Origin: Candidatus Sulfopaludibacter sp.
GTDB taxonomy: Bacteria; Acidobacteriota; Terriglobia; Bryobacterales; Bryobacteraceae
Length of the DNA stretch: 32,177 bases
Direction: 5' to 3'
Assembly: GCA_031292755.1 (NCBI GenBank)
Contig: JARLGM010000076.1
Span: forward strand, 1 to 32,177
Part shown: piece after piece, positions 22,321 through 31,392 of the stretch
Layout: every line of letters starts with the position of its first letter
Numbering within the stretch: position 1 is the first letter of the stretch
The notes under the pieces: generated by a model
Database searches by the model: none
What the model was told of the DNA's origin: nothing
What the model saw: the letters and a program-made list of their open reading frames with translations, nothing else
Position numbers and translations under genes: made by a program

Positions 22321-24867
22321 ATGTCCCTGTTCCGCAAACTCCGCGACACCTTCCGCTCCCGCCGGATGGATGCCGAACTCGACGACGAGTTCCAGTTTCA
22401 CCTGGAGCAGCGCGTGGAGCACCTGGTAGCGCAGGGAGCGTCTCCCCAAGAGGCTCGCCGCGAGGCCGCGCGCATGTTCGGCAACCGCACCCATCTGCGC
22501 GAATCCACGCGCGACCGCAACGTGCTGCCCGTCCTCCAGGCCGTGTTGCAGGACCTCCGCTTTGCCGCCCGCAACATGCGCCAGAATCCCGTGTTTGCCG
22601 CGGCTGCGGTGCTTTCGCTCGCGCTCGGAATTGGCGCCAACACCGCGCTCTTCAGCGTGCTGGATGGCTTGCTGCTGCGCCTGCTTCCGGTGGAAGACCC
22701 GCGGAGCCTGGTGGTGCTGCACGATACCCCGGGCGATCGTTTTGTGTACCCGGCTTACGAATTGTTGGGCACCCATTCCCGTCTTCTCTCGGATGTGGCG
22801 GGTATTCAGTCTCTGCCCGGGACTCTCGAAATCACGGATCGTGGCCGCGCCATGCAAACCGCCATGCAGGCCGTGTCCGGCAACTATTTTCAAACGCTCG
22901 GCGTCAGTGCGGCGCGGGGCCGTACCTTTGCTCCGGGAGAACTCCATGTCGCGGTGATCAGCGACCGCTACTGGCGCGCCCACTACAACTCCAGCCCGGA
23001 CGCCATCGGCGATCGTTTCCAGCGTTTAGGGTGGGAATACACCGTAATCGGCATCGCGCCGCCCGGCTTCCACGGCGTCATGCTGGATACGCCGGCCGAC
23101 ATTTTCATCCCGCTCGAAGACTGGATTCCCACCGAAGAGCCGTTCCGGAGCCGCGGCCGGATTGTGAGCATTGTTGCGCGCATGAGGCCCGGCGTGACGC
23201 CGGAGCAAGTCGCCGCCGAAGCCGGCGCGTTGCTCCATCGCGCCGTCCATGTGGAAAGTGGCGGTACGGGTATCTCCGCCTTGCGCGACAGGATCTCGCG
23301 GCCCCTGCTGGTGCTGGATTTCCTGGTCGCATTCGTCCTGCTGATCGCGTGTTCCAACCTGGCTGGCCTCGCGCTTGCCTCGGCGGCCTCCCGACAGAGG
23401 GAAATGGCCGTCCGGCAAGCCATCGGCGCGGGCCGCTGCCGCCTGGTCTGCCAGCTCCTTACGGAAAGCGCACTCCTGGCGGTGGCGGGAGGAACGCTGG
23501 CGATTTTCGCGGCGCAGTGGATCAGCAGATCGCTGCTGCTCTTCCTGCCGCCGAACACCACGGACATCCTGCCCAACCTTTCCTTCCGGCCCGACGCCCA
23601 CGTCATCGGATTCGCTGCCGCACTGACGCTCGCCACCTGCCTGCTTTTTGGCCTGGCTCCGGCCTTGCAGGCGACGCGCTCCGCGCCGCTTGCGGGCTTG
23701 CGGCAGACACCCGGCGCGGGCCACACCTCCTCCGGCTGGCTCCGCCGCGGCCTGGTAATCTGCGAGGTCGGTTTGTGTACCGCCGTGCTGATGACCGCCG
23801 GCCTGTTCGTCCGCACGTTGCACAATCTGCAAAATCTTGACCCCGCCCAGGCGCCCGAGCGAATTGTCGTAGCCAATATCCCGATTCTCCGAGGCTACAC
23901 ACCGGCGGAGCGCCTGCATGCATTCGATACGCTGCGCGAGCGCGCCGAGGGCATTCCCGGCGTGCGCGCCGCCGGCTACATTCACGTGCGTCCGCTGACG
24001 GGGCACGGTCTGGAGGCCAACGTCGGGGACATAAATGTTTTCACCGAACGAATCTCGCCCGGTTTTTTGGCCGCGATGGGAATCCCGCTCAGGGACGGCC
24101 GCGACTTCACCGCTCGCGACGATGCGAATTCCACACCCGTCGCAATCGTAAACGAACTGTTCGTTCGACGGGTCCTGCCCGGCCAGAGCGCGACCGGCCG
24201 CAGATTTCGGATCGCCGGTGAGACGCACGATACCGAAATCGTCGGCGTCGTCAAAGACACGCGCTGGCTGAGCCTGCGCGAAGCCCCGGCACCCATGTTG
24301 TACCGGCCCTTCCGGCAGGACCCCGCGTCGTTCGCGACCCTTGCCGTGCGCACCTCCGGCGATCCGCATGCCCTCGCCGTCGCGCTGCAGGGCATCTCGC
24401 GCACCATGCACCCGCCCCTGCCGATCGACGACATCGTGCCCTTCACTGAACTGGAAAACCGCGCCCTCTTCACCGAACGCATGATAGCCCAGGTCTCGGC
24501 TGCCTTCGGAGTGCTGGCGCTCCTCATCGCCTGCACCGGGTTGTACGGCCTGCTCTCTTACGGCGTGGTGCGCCGGACCCGCGAAATCGGCATTCGCCTG
24601 GCCCTTGGCGCATCGCGCGGCGGCGTGCAATGGCTGGTGCTGCGTGAATCGGCGGTCCTGCTCGGCATGGGAATTGCCGTGGGCTTGCCCGCCGCGCTGG
24701 CCGCTGACCGCTTCGCCGCGTCGCTGTTGTTCGGCCTCACCGCCACCGATCCCGGCGCTACCGCCGTGGCCCTGGCGATTATGATCCTCACCGCTCTGGC
24801 CGCCGCGTGTATTCCGGCCCGCCGCGCGGTCCGGGTAGACCCGATCGCGGCTCTCAGGGAGGAGTAG
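22321..24867 (+). CDS. ADOP-family permease (MacB/FtsX-like), second copy
   Basis: The 848-residue protein is a paralogue of the preceding gene. Its N-terminus, MSLFRKLRDTFRSRRMDAEL, aligns directly with MSLFRRVRDTFRPDRIDTEI of the first copy, and both share FGNR-HLRESTRDR and LQDLRFAARN. It has the same order: cytoplasmic helices, helix near 95-115 (AAAAVLSLALGIGANTALFSVL), periplasmic domain, FtsX core (LLVLDFLVAFVLLIACSNLAGL), repeat of the set, and ending RVDPIAALREE. The start ATG at 22321 comes 5 bases after the first copy's stop with GAGGA upstream; a longer in-frame opening to 22078 lies inside the first gene. The pair may work as a heterodimer, or be a recent tandem duplication that has diverged in the periplasmic domains. 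Confidence 0.93.
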   Translation: MSLFRKLRDTFRSRRMDAELDDEFQFHLEQRVEHLVAQGASPQEARREAARMFGNRTHLRESTRDRNVLPVLQAVLQDLRFAARNMRQNPVFAAAAVLSLALGIGANTALFSVLDGLLLRLLPVEDPRSLVVLHDTPGDRFVYPAYELLGTHSRLLSDVAGIQSLPGTLEITDRGRAMQTAMQAVSGNYFQTLGVSAARGRTFAPGELHVAVISDRYWRAHYNSSPDAIGDRFQRLGWEYTVIGIAPPGFHGVMLDTPADIFIPLEDWIPTEEPFRSRGRIVSIVARMRPGVTPEQVAAEAGALLHRAVHVESGGTGISALRDRISRPLLVLDFLVAFVLLIACSNLAGLALASAASRQREMAVRQAIGAGRCRLVCQLLTESALLAVAGGTLAIFAAQWISRSLLLFLPPNTTDILPNLSFRPDAHVIGFAAALTLATCLLFGLAPALQATRSAPLAGLRQTPGAGHTSSGWLRRGLVICEVGLCTAVLMTAGLFVRTLHNLQNLDPAQAPERIVVANIPILRGYTPAERLHAFDTLRERAEGIPGVRAAGYIHVRPLTGHGLEANVGDINVFTERISPGFLAAMGIPLRDGRDFTARDDANSTPVAIVNELFVRRVLPGQSATGRRFRIAGETHDTEIVGVVKDTRWLSLREAPAPMLYRPFRQDPASFATLAVRTSGDPHALAVALQGISRTMHPPLPIDDIVPFTELENRALFTERMIAQVSAAFGVLALLIACTGLYGLLSYGVVRRTREIGIRLALGASRGGVQWLVLRESAVLLGMGIAVGLPAALAADRFAASLLFGLTATDPGATAVALAIMILTALAAACIPARRAVRVDPIAALREE

Positions 24868-24889
24868 GTCAGCGGCTTGGTTTGAAGTT

Positions 24890-24909
24890 GGCGCTGGCTG
24901 GCGAGCGCC
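24890..24909. terminator. 6-bp inverted repeat between convergent genes
   Basis: GGCGCT (24890-24895) and AGCGCC (24904-24909) pair around an 8-base loop in the 49-base gap between the second ADOP gene and the convergent U32 gene. There is no T tract, so use as a terminator is tentative. Confidence 0.3.
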
Positions 24910-24916
24910 GCGCGGG

Positions 24917-27403
24917 CTACTGCAAAACCGGCAGCGTCAGATAGCCTTCCGGCACAAACAAACTGCCTTCCGTGATGCCCTGCGGCGCGATGCGCGCAAG
25001 CTGTTGTGTCAGTTCCCGCGCCGGGCAGCGGTCCGCCAGCGTGTCTTCAAAAGCGCGGGTCACGCGCGTTACCTGCTCGGCCGATTCGTGTGCAAATTCC
25101 AGGCGGAACTGCCGGATTCCCGCGGCGCGCCACTCCTCCAGGTGTGCCCCGGCCTGCTGCGCTTCCGATCCGAAAACCGTATTGCGGCAGCCTACATCGG
25201 CCAGCACGGGGTGCGCGCGTCCGGCGGAATCGCGCAGAGCCACGCGGTGCTCCTCGCAAGGGCGGCCGCAATCGCGGTAGCTGGTCCCGGCGGAAAGAAA
25301 GCGGCAGAAAACGCAGTGCTCGGTGTGGAACACCGGCAGATGCTGATACGCGATCGCCTCGATCCGCCCGGGGCCCACGCGGCGCGCCAGGGCTGAGACC
25401 TGCGCGGCGTTCAGATCGTGCGTGGGAGTGAGCGAGCAGATGCCCAGCGCCAGCAATTCCGACGCGGTGATTTCGTTGGCGGCGTTCAAACTGAAATCGC
25501 CGGTCAGTTCCGGGTGCTCGCGGGTCCGCAGGGCCTCCAGCAGTCCCGTGGACCGCACCAGAATGGGACAGCCGCAACTCAACAGAAAATCAGTGATGCG
25601 CTCTTCGCCGGGCTTGAGCACCCGCGGACTGGCCACGCGCGCCTGCAAGCCCGCCGCCCGCACCCTTTCCAGCGAAGGCTTCAGCCCGTAGAGGTCCAGG
25701 TAATCCAGCGTGATACTCGCGGGCCGCAAGGCGATCGCGGCATCCAACTGCTCGGGGGAGCGGACTAGTAAGTGGAGAAGCAGGGGGTTGGGGGTTGGGG
25801 GTGGGGGACTAATCTGCGCTCGGTGCGCGGGGCGCACCTCGCGCGCGACCGGGGCACTCTGCAAGGCTTGCAGCTTTTCCACTGCCTCCCGCCGGAGATG
25901 GTTCAACTGGGAACTCGGGGCGAAGGGCGCCCCTTCGACTGCAAAATCGAGTTCCGCCAGTTCGTAGGGCGTGTTTCCCAGACGGCCTAACTGCTCCCGC
26001 AAAAACTCCGCCGTGAGGGCGCGATTCGCCGCCCTACCCAGCGGCTGGGCGGACTCCACCAGCACACTCGCTCCGTTGACGCTCCATTCGGTTTGCAGCG
26101 ATTGGCCTTCGCGCGCGATCGCTTTGACGCTGACGGGCTGTTTGCGGAGCGGAGCAGTCGCTTCCAGGTAGGGCCGCACCACTTTATCGAGGGTGGGATC
26201 GTGCGTACGCCAGATCCAGTCGCCACGACGGATGCGGGAAGCATTCAAGACTCCGTTGCCGAAGCGAAGTTCCAGTTTGCCTTCGGTCTGCGCCACCTGG
26301 AAAACGCGCCCGCCTTCTTCCGGGTCTTCGGGACTGCGCCAGCCGGCCGCATCGAACACCACGCCGTCGCCTGCCTTCAGAGGCGCGATGGCGTGAGCGT
26401 CGCCGGCGTCCACCAGCACGCTGTCGCGTGTCACCCGCGCCACACTTCCCATCGGCACCCCGCGATGCCGTGGCGCACGGCCGTTGACCACCGCCTGGTG
26501 ATTGGTGCCGTTCAGGAAGAAAGGCCCGAGCCCGCGGGAGTAGACCTGCTCCAATTGCAATTCGGCAGCGCGATCGATGCTCAGTTCCCGCCCCGCCCAG
26601 GCTTCGTCCACCGCCTGGCGGTAGGCCCGGGTGGTCAGTGCCACATAATCGGCGTCTTTGTAGCGGCCTTCGATCTTGAGCGCCGCGATGCCTATCCGGA
26701 CAATCTCCGGCATCTGCTTCAGAGCGTACAGATCGCCGGGCGAAAGCAGGTAACGCGCGTCGGCCAGCGGCTGCACCTTGCCGTCCACCATCATTTCGTA
26801 CGGCAGGCGGCACGCTTGCGCGCACTGCCCCCGATTGGCGCTGCGGCCGCCCCAGGCCTCCGACGAAAAACATTGCCCGGAGTACGCCACGCACAGCGCG
26901 CCGTGCACGAAAATCTCCAGCTCGCAATCCGTGACCGCGCGAATCGCCCGGACCTCCTCCAGCGACAGTTCGCGCGCCAGCGTCACACGGCTCACACCGA
27001 ACTGCTGCGCCAGCCGGACCCCATCGGCGCTGGTGATACTCATCTGGGTGCTGCCGTGGATCTCCAGGTCCGGCGCAATCTGCTTCGCCAGCTTGACCAT
27101 CCCGATGTCCTGCACGATGATGGCGTCGGCTCCCGCGCGCGCAATGGCCTCCAGCGTGCGCGCAGCCTCGTCTATTTCGTGGTCGAACACCAGCGTGTTG
27201 AACGTTACGAAGCCCTTAACCCCGCGCTGGTGCAGCGTGCGCAGGGCGTCGGGCAGCTCCGCCAGCGAAAAACCCACCTTGGCCCGCGCGGTGAAGTGTT
27301 TCAGGCCAAAGTAGACGGAATCCGCGCCGGCTTCAATGGCGGCCCGTAACTGCGGCCAGTAGCCCGCGGGACTCATGATTTCCGGTTTGCGCACTGCGCC
27401 CAT
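24917..27403 (-). CDS. Long U32-family protein (RlhA/YhbU-related, with second barrel-like half)
   Basis: The 828-residue protein begins with the U32 barrel: PEIMSPAGYWPQLRAAIEAG, ADSVYFGLKHFTAR and HGSTQMSITSADG. The cysteine set is C171 and C178 (GALCVAYSGQCF), C194 and C198 (RGQCAQACRLPYE). In UbiU/UbiV-type U32 proteins such cysteines bind a 4Fe-4S cluster, and RlhA hydroxylates 23S rRNA. A DUF3656-like middle (about 310-480) follows. After a Pro-rich linker near 532-542 comes a second barrel-like half with its own cysteines (HCVFC near 697, then CGRPC near 712). This could be an RNA-modifying hydroxylase rather than a true protease. The ATG at 27401-27403 lies at the homology start. The linker is encoded by an unusual G5-tract. 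It is divergent from the phosphoesterase. Confidence 0.85.
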   Translation of the reverse strand: MGAVRKPEIMSPAGYWPQLRAAIEAGADSVYFGLKHFTARAKVGFSLAELPDALRTLHQRGVKGFVTFNTLVFDHEIDEAARTLEAIARAGADAIIVQDIGMVKLAKQIAPDLEIHGSTQMSITSADGVRLAQQFGVSRVTLARELSLEEVRAIRAVTDCELEIFVHGALCVAYSGQCFSSEAWGGRSANRGQCAQACRLPYEMMVDGKVQPLADARYLLSPGDLYALKQMPEIVRIGIAALKIEGRYKDADYVALTTRAYRQAVDEAWAGRELSIDRAAELQLEQVYSRGLGPFFLNGTNHQAVVNGRAPRHRGVPMGSVARVTRDSVLVDAGDAHAIAPLKAGDGVVFDAAGWRSPEDPEEGGRVFQVAQTEGKLELRFGNGVLNASRIRRGDWIWRTHDPTLDKVVRPYLEATAPLRKQPVSVKAIAREGQSLQTEWSVNGASVLVESAQPLGRAANRALTAEFLREQLGRLGNTPYELAELDFAVEGAPFAPSSQLNHLRREAVEKLQALQSAPVAREVRPAHRAQISPPPPTPNPLLLHLLVRSPEQLDAAIALRPASITLDYLDLYGLKPSLERVRAAGLQARVASPRVLKPGEERITDFLLSCGCPILVRSTGLLEALRTREHPELTGDFSLNAANEITASELLALGICSLTPTHDLNAAQVSALARRVGPGRIEAIAYQHLPVFHTEHCVFCRFLSAGTSYRDCGRPCEEHRVALRDSAGRAHPVLADVGCRNTVFGSEAQQAGAHLEEWRAAGIRQFRLEFAHESAEQVTRVTRAFEDTLADRCPARELTQQLARIAPQGITEGSLFVPEGYLTLPVLQ
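25783..25807 (+). other. Four-tract G5 quadruplex motif inside the U32 gene
   Basis: Four runs of five G on the + strand separated by TT, TT and T. The + strand is the template for the U32 gene, so its mRNA carries C runs that encode the Pro-rich linker (SPPPPTPNP, about residues 532-540). Four G5 tracts with 1-2 base loops form one of the most stable G-quadruplex types. No other such run exists in the window. Confidence 0.9.
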
Positions 27404-27437
27404 GGAAGGTATGCTTTCAGCGTAGCATCCTCTTGTT

Positions 27438-28157
27438 ATGCGTATCGCCATCGTATCCGACATCCATGGCAACGGGACCGCCTTTGAAGCGGTCCTGTCG
27501 GACCTGCGGCAAACCGCGCCCGATTTGATTTTTCACGGCGGCGATCTGGCGGACGGAGGACCCGGCGGCGCGGACGTCGTCGACCGGATTCGCGCGCTCG
27601 GTTGGCCGGGTGTCGTGGGCAATACCGATGAAATGCTGTTCCGGCCCGAATCGCTGGCGGAGTTCGCCGCCGAATCTCCCGGCTTTCGACCGCTCCTGCC
27701 TCTGCTCGCAGAAATGGCCGCGGCCGCCCGGGACGCTCTTGGCGAGGCGCGCCTGGACTGGCTCCGCCATCTGCCGCGCACGCAGGTGCACGGCGCCGTG
27801 ACGCTGGTCCACGCCAGCCCCGAAAGCCTCTGGCGTTCGCCCACGCCGGAGGCGGCCGGCGCCGATCTGGAAGCGACCTACTCGCCGCTGGGCAGCCCGG
27901 TCGTTGTCTATGGTCACGTCCACCGTCCCTACGTTCGCGAGATCGCCGGCATGGTTGTGGCCAACTCCGGCAGCGTCGGCCTACCGCACGACGGCGACCG
28001 TCGTGCCGGGTACCTTCTGCTGGACGGCTCCCGCCAGGAAATCCGCCGTGTGGCGTATGACGTGGACCGCGAACTGAAGGCGCTTGCGGCCAGCGGCCGG
28101 CCCCACACCGGCTGGATTGCGAAGATCCTCGAAACTGCCCTCCCCCAGATGCCGTAA
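27438..28157 (+). CDS. Calcineurin-like metallophosphoesterase (YfcE/MJ0936 type)
   Basis: The 239-residue protein shows the two-metal phosphoesterase motifs in order: D8 and H10 (SDIHGNG), D36 (FHGGDLADGG), N62 (VVGNTDE, with Thr in place of the usual His), a histidine in TLVHASP near 118, and GHVH near 157 (VVYGHVHRPY). ANSGSVGLPHDGDRRAGYLLLD is the typical C-terminal strand of YfcE-like enzymes, which cleave phosphodiesters or nucleotides. All metal ligands are visible; only the GNHD motif His is changed. It begins 34 bases from the divergent U32 gene with no evident Shine-Dalgarno and ends 4 bases from the convergent propeller gene. Its substrate is unknown. Confidence 0.9.
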   Translation: MRIAIVSDIHGNGTAFEAVLSDLRQTAPDLIFHGGDLADGGPGGADVVDRIRALGWPGVVGNTDEMLFRPESLAEFAAESPGFRPLLPLLAEMAAAARDALGEARLDWLRHLPRTQVHGAVTLVHASPESLWRSPTPEAAGADLEATYSPLGSPVVVYGHVHRPYVREIAGMVVANSGSVGLPHDGDRRAGYLLLDGSRQEIRRVAYDVDRELKALAASGRPHTGWIAKILETALPQMP

Positions 28158-28161
28158 GTTC

Positions 28162-30171
28162 CTACCGCACCGCCACCGTGGTGTCACCCATGAATCCGCT
28201 GGCGTAATCTCCGATGTAGATCACAACGGGCACACTGCTGCCCGTGCCGGTGTTTTGGGAAAGCTGCACGTTGACCTGCACCGCGCCCGCGATCAACCCC
28301 GGCGCCGCGCCGGAGTAGAGCACCTGGCCCAGGTTGCACCCCGCGCCCAAAGCAGTGGCGGGAAAGGGCGGAGCCATCGGCCCCAGAGAGCCATCCGCCT
28401 GCGGAGGAGTCATGCGCCCGGCGCCGGTCAGGAACACGGAAATCACCGACCCGCGCGCCGCGGGATTGGAGGCGGAGTTGACGCTGCCGTCCTGGTTCAG
28501 AATCGCGGCCTGGCCTTTGCCGCTGTTGTCGTCGGTGAAAATCGCCGGGACCGCGGCGAGCACATTCATGGTCCCCGGCCCGAACGTCTGCCCGGCGCCC
28601 TGGAGCGTGATATTGGTCGCGGGTCCCTTCACCTCGAACGGAACAACGGCATTGATCTGCCCGTTTGCCGCATAAAGGATGGTCGCGGGAATGCCGTCGA
28701 AAAGCACGCGAGTGGCGCTATCGAACCCGCTCCCGAAGACGGAAATGATTTCGCCCGGCGCTACGTCGAAAACCGGAAAGTAGGAGGGCGTTCCAGACCG
28801 TAGGCCCGCCGCGTTGAGGATGCTGGCGATCCAGACCGACCGCGCGTTGGTGAAGTCGATCTTCACCAGGGTCACATCGTAGGTCCCGCCGCCAAAGGTG
28901 CTTTGCAGCGCCCCGGCCGAGGGGAAAAATACGGAGCCCAGCGAGGCTTGCGTCAGATAGATGCCACCCTGCGGGTCGAGTGCCAGGGAACCGGAAATGC
29001 CGGCGGAGTTTACGATCTTCGAAGCGTCGGGGCTCAGTTCCGACATCGTGTTGGCAAATGCCGTGACGTAGGCGTCGCCTTGCGAATCGACGGCGATCAC
29101 GCCGGCGCTTTCGTACTGCGGCCCGCCGAGGTAAGTCGAGTAGGCCAGTGCGCCCGACGCATTGAATTTCGCCACAAAAGCGTCTCCGGCAGCCAAGCTC
29201 GGAATCAAATCACCGCCGCCGTAAACGCGCTGAACTACGCCCGGCGTGGTCGGGAAATCGGTGGATTGGGTGGCTCCGCCAACGTACGCGGCGCCGGCAC
29301 CGTCCACCGCGATAGCCAGACCCGCATCCGGCGCGGATCCGCCCAGGTACGTGGAATAGAGCAACTTGCGGCCCGTGGGGTCGAGTTTCGCCACGAACGC
29401 GTCTCCGTACTGCACCGGACCCAGATCGATTTCGCCGTGAAACGTAGTCTGGAGCGCATCCAAAGTGACCGGGAAATTGGGCGATACCGTCTGGCCGGTG
29501 ATCCATGCGTTACCTTGCGAATCGACGGCGATGGCGTTCGCCTGGTCGGGACCGGACCCGCCCAGGTAGGTGGCATACGCGACGCTCCCCTCCGCCGCCA
29601 GTTTCATGACGAAGGCATCGGAACACGGTACGGGAGTGGTTGGGCGGGGGTAGCAGGTGCCCGGAGCCAGCGACGGCTGATACGCACCGGCGGTGGTCGG
29701 GAAACCTTGGACGGCGCTGCCCACCACGTAGGCATTTCCGGCGGCGTCCGCCGCGAGTCCTGTGGCGCTTGCTGCGATCGTCCTGCTGTAAACAATCTTA
29801 TCCGCACCGGCGGTCAGTTTGGTGACGGTGGAAGAGTTGGTCAGCACGTAGACATTGCCGTTCGCATCCAACGCAACGGCATTGCCTTTGGAATTCCCCA
29901 GGCAGACCGACCATACGGCGCCGCTGCCGGCCGGGTTGATTTTGCTCACAAACGCGCAACTCTGCCCGCTGGCTGCCGAGCCGAAGGCAGTGGAAGTCAG
30001 AGGAAAGTCTGGGGAGGTCGTGGTGCCAACCAGGTAGGCGTTGCCGGCCGAATCGACAGCGATGCCGGCAGGCTGCTCGTCCACCGAGCCACCCAGGAAC
30101 GTGGCGTAATCAACGTGAAAAGACGCGTGGGAACAGCAGGAAAGAACAAACAAGAATACAAAAGAACGCAT
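28162..30171 (-). CDS. Secreted SBBP-repeat beta-propeller with Solibacter C-terminal domain (TIGR03437)
   Basis: The 669-residue protein has a signal peptide (MRSFVFLFVLSCCSHAS). Four or more SBBP-type units follow, seen as YATFLGG (22-28), YATYLGG (199-205), YSTYLGG (272-278) and YSTYLGG (344-350), each followed by 'IAVDS-G-AYV-G-T-S-DFP-T' and 'GDAFVAK'. From about 450 the TIGR03437 domain runs to the end: ILNAAGL, VAPGEIISVFGSGF, FDGIPATILYAANGQINAVVPFEV, GQAAILNQDGSVNSASNPAARGSVISVFLTGAGRMTPP, and VQVNVQLS near 635. This domain is common on large secreted proteins in Solibacter and may act in surface attachment or sorting. The first blades are regular at both protein and DNA level. The ATG at 30169-30171 is the signal start. 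Confidence 0.93.
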   Translation of the reverse strand: MRSFVFLFVLSCCSHASFHVDYATFLGGSVDEQPAGIAVDSAGNAYLVGTTTSPDFPLTSTAFGSAASGQSCAFVSKINPAGSGAVWSVCLGNSKGNAVALDANGNVYVLTNSSTVTKLTAGADKIVYSRTIAASATGLAADAAGNAYVVGSAVQGFPTTAGAYQPSLAPGTCYPRPTTPVPCSDAFVMKLAAEGSVAYATYLGGSGPDQANAIAVDSQGNAWITGQTVSPNFPVTLDALQTTFHGEIDLGPVQYGDAFVAKLDPTGRKLLYSTYLGGSAPDAGLAIAVDGAGAAYVGGATQSTDFPTTPGVVQRVYGGGDLIPSLAAGDAFVAKFNASGALAYSTYLGGPQYESAGVIAVDSQGDAYVTAFANTMSELSPDASKIVNSAGISGSLALDPQGGIYLTQASLGSVFFPSAGALQSTFGGGTYDVTLVKIDFTNARSVWIASILNAAGLRSGTPSYFPVFDVAPGEIISVFGSGFDSATRVLFDGIPATILYAANGQINAVVPFEVKGPATNITLQGAGQTFGPGTMNVLAAVPAIFTDDNSGKGQAAILNQDGSVNSASNPAARGSVISVFLTGAGRMTPPQADGSLGPMAPPFPATALGAGCNLGQVLYSGAAPGLIAGAVQVNVQLSQNTGTGSSVPVVIYIGDYASGFMGDTTVAVR

Positions 30172-30401
30172 CACACTACCTATTATCAAAGGCGCAAGCG
30201 CTGTAGCGAGAGAAGTATTTCGTGGGCCTGCCTGACCTCTGCGAGAGGCCGCAACTGCTCAGCGGAAGGACGCGATAGCGACGGGCAAACTCCCGGCATC
30301 GTCGATTCGCGCCAGCGTTGCATTCGAGGGCCGCCTGCACCTTCAGGTTGTCGGCCTCGGAGCGCCTCGCGGTCATCCACAGGCGCCCCTTCGGCCCGGC
30401 G

Positions 30402-31331
30402 CTACTTCTTCTTCAGAACGTCTACCAGTTCCTGGACCGCGGCGGCGCTCTTCTTCAGTAATGCCAGCTCTTCGGGAGTGAGCGAAATCTCGTAGATCTT
30501 CTCGATGCCCATGGCTCCGAGTTTCACCGGGACGCCGACGAAGAGGCCGTTGATGCCGTATTCGCCTTCCAGATAAGCGGCGCAGGGAAGCACCTTCTTT
30601 TTGTCCTTGAGGATGGATTCGGCCATCTCCACGGCGGCGGCGGAAGGCGCGTAGTAGGCGCTGCCGGTCTTGAGATACTTCACGATTTCGGCTCCACCGT
30701 TGCGCGTGCGGGTGACAATCTGGTCGATGGTTGCCTGGTCCATGAGCTCGGTGAGCGGGATGCCGGAGACGCCGGAAAGACGCACCAGCGGCACCATGGT
30801 ATCGCCATGGCCGCCCATCACGACGGCGGTCACATTCTCCACCGAAACCTTGAGTTCCATGGCGATGAAGGTGCGGAAGCGCGCGCTATCCAGCACGCCG
30901 GCCATGCCCACGACACGGTTCCTGCTGAACTTGGAGACCCCATACGCCGCCTGCGCCATGGCATCCAGCGGATTGGTCACCACGATGATGATGCAGTTCG
31001 GCGAGTATTTGGCAACCTGTTCGGTGGCCGTCTTCACCACATCGTAATTGGCCAGGAGCAAATCGTCGCGGCTCATGCCAGGCTTGCGCGGGAACCCCGC
31101 GGTGATGATGGCGATATCGGAATTCGCCGTGGGCTCGTAATCGTTCGCGCCGGTAACCATCACGTCGTAGCCCTGGATCGGACCGGACTGGAGCAGATCG
31201 AGCCCCTTACCCTGAGGAACACCCTCTACCACGTCCACGAGGACGACGTCGGCGAGTTCCTTATCGGCAATGCGCACCGCGCAATTGGCGCCGACATTCC
31301 CGGCGCCCACAACCGTAACTTTATTTCGCAA
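30402..31331 (-). CDS. mdh: Malate dehydrogenase (LDH-like, NAD-dependent)
   Basis: Citric-acid-cycle enzyme converting malate and oxaloacetate, 309 residues. VVGAGNVGANCAVR (7-20) is the dinucleotide-binding loop, and D33 (LVDVVEG) selects NAD. AGFPRKPGMSRDDLL carries R82 and R88, which bind the carboxylates of malate; lactate dehydrogenases have Gln at the first of these positions. Catalytic residues are D148 and R151 (LDSARFRTF) and H175 (GGHGDTMVPL). The start is a TTG at 31329-31331; TAAGGAG (31344-31338) is 6 bases upstream, and no ATG lies near. Length is typical of type-3 malate dehydrogenases. It is followed upstream on the same strand by the M13 peptidase, with 61 bases between. Confidence 0.96.
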   Translation of the reverse strand: MRNKVTVVGAGNVGANCAVRIADKELADVVLVDVVEGVPQGKGLDLLQSGPIQGYDVMVTGANDYEPTANSDIAIITAGFPRKPGMSRDDLLLANYDVVKTATEQVAKYSPNCIIIVVTNPLDAMAQAAYGVSKFSRNRVVGMAGVLDSARFRTFIAMELKVSVENVTAVVMGGHGDTMVPLVRLSGVSGIPLTELMDQATIDQIVTRTRNGGAEIVKYLKTGSAYYAPSAAAVEMAESILKDKKKVLPCAAYLEGEYGINGLFVGVPVKLGAMGIEKIYEISLTPEELALLKKSAAAVQELVDVLKKK

Positions 31332-31392
31332 AGCAAGCTCCTTATTTATTTCTGCGGTTCAGATACGAAACCCGATTATAACGCCGGGTATG

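Noticed and set aside
22197..23840. Second open frame of 547 codons on the + strand at the ADOP junction
   Set aside because: Out-of-frame shadow crossing a clear gene boundary; Arg/Ala-rich with no domain.
23026..24630. Long antisense open frame (534 codons) in the second ADOP gene
   Set aside because: No motif, Arg/Gln/His-rich, and fully inside a well-recognised gene.
30186..30380. Small minus-strand frame of 64 codons before the propeller gene
   Set aside because: Weak start context, no recognised family, and the first half is low-complexity; the LRPLAEVRQAHEILL tail is only mildly protein-like.
28903..30495. Long + strand open frame (530 codons) opposite the SBBP propeller gene
   Set aside because: Its repeats are only the mirror of the propeller repeats; no start context or family match.
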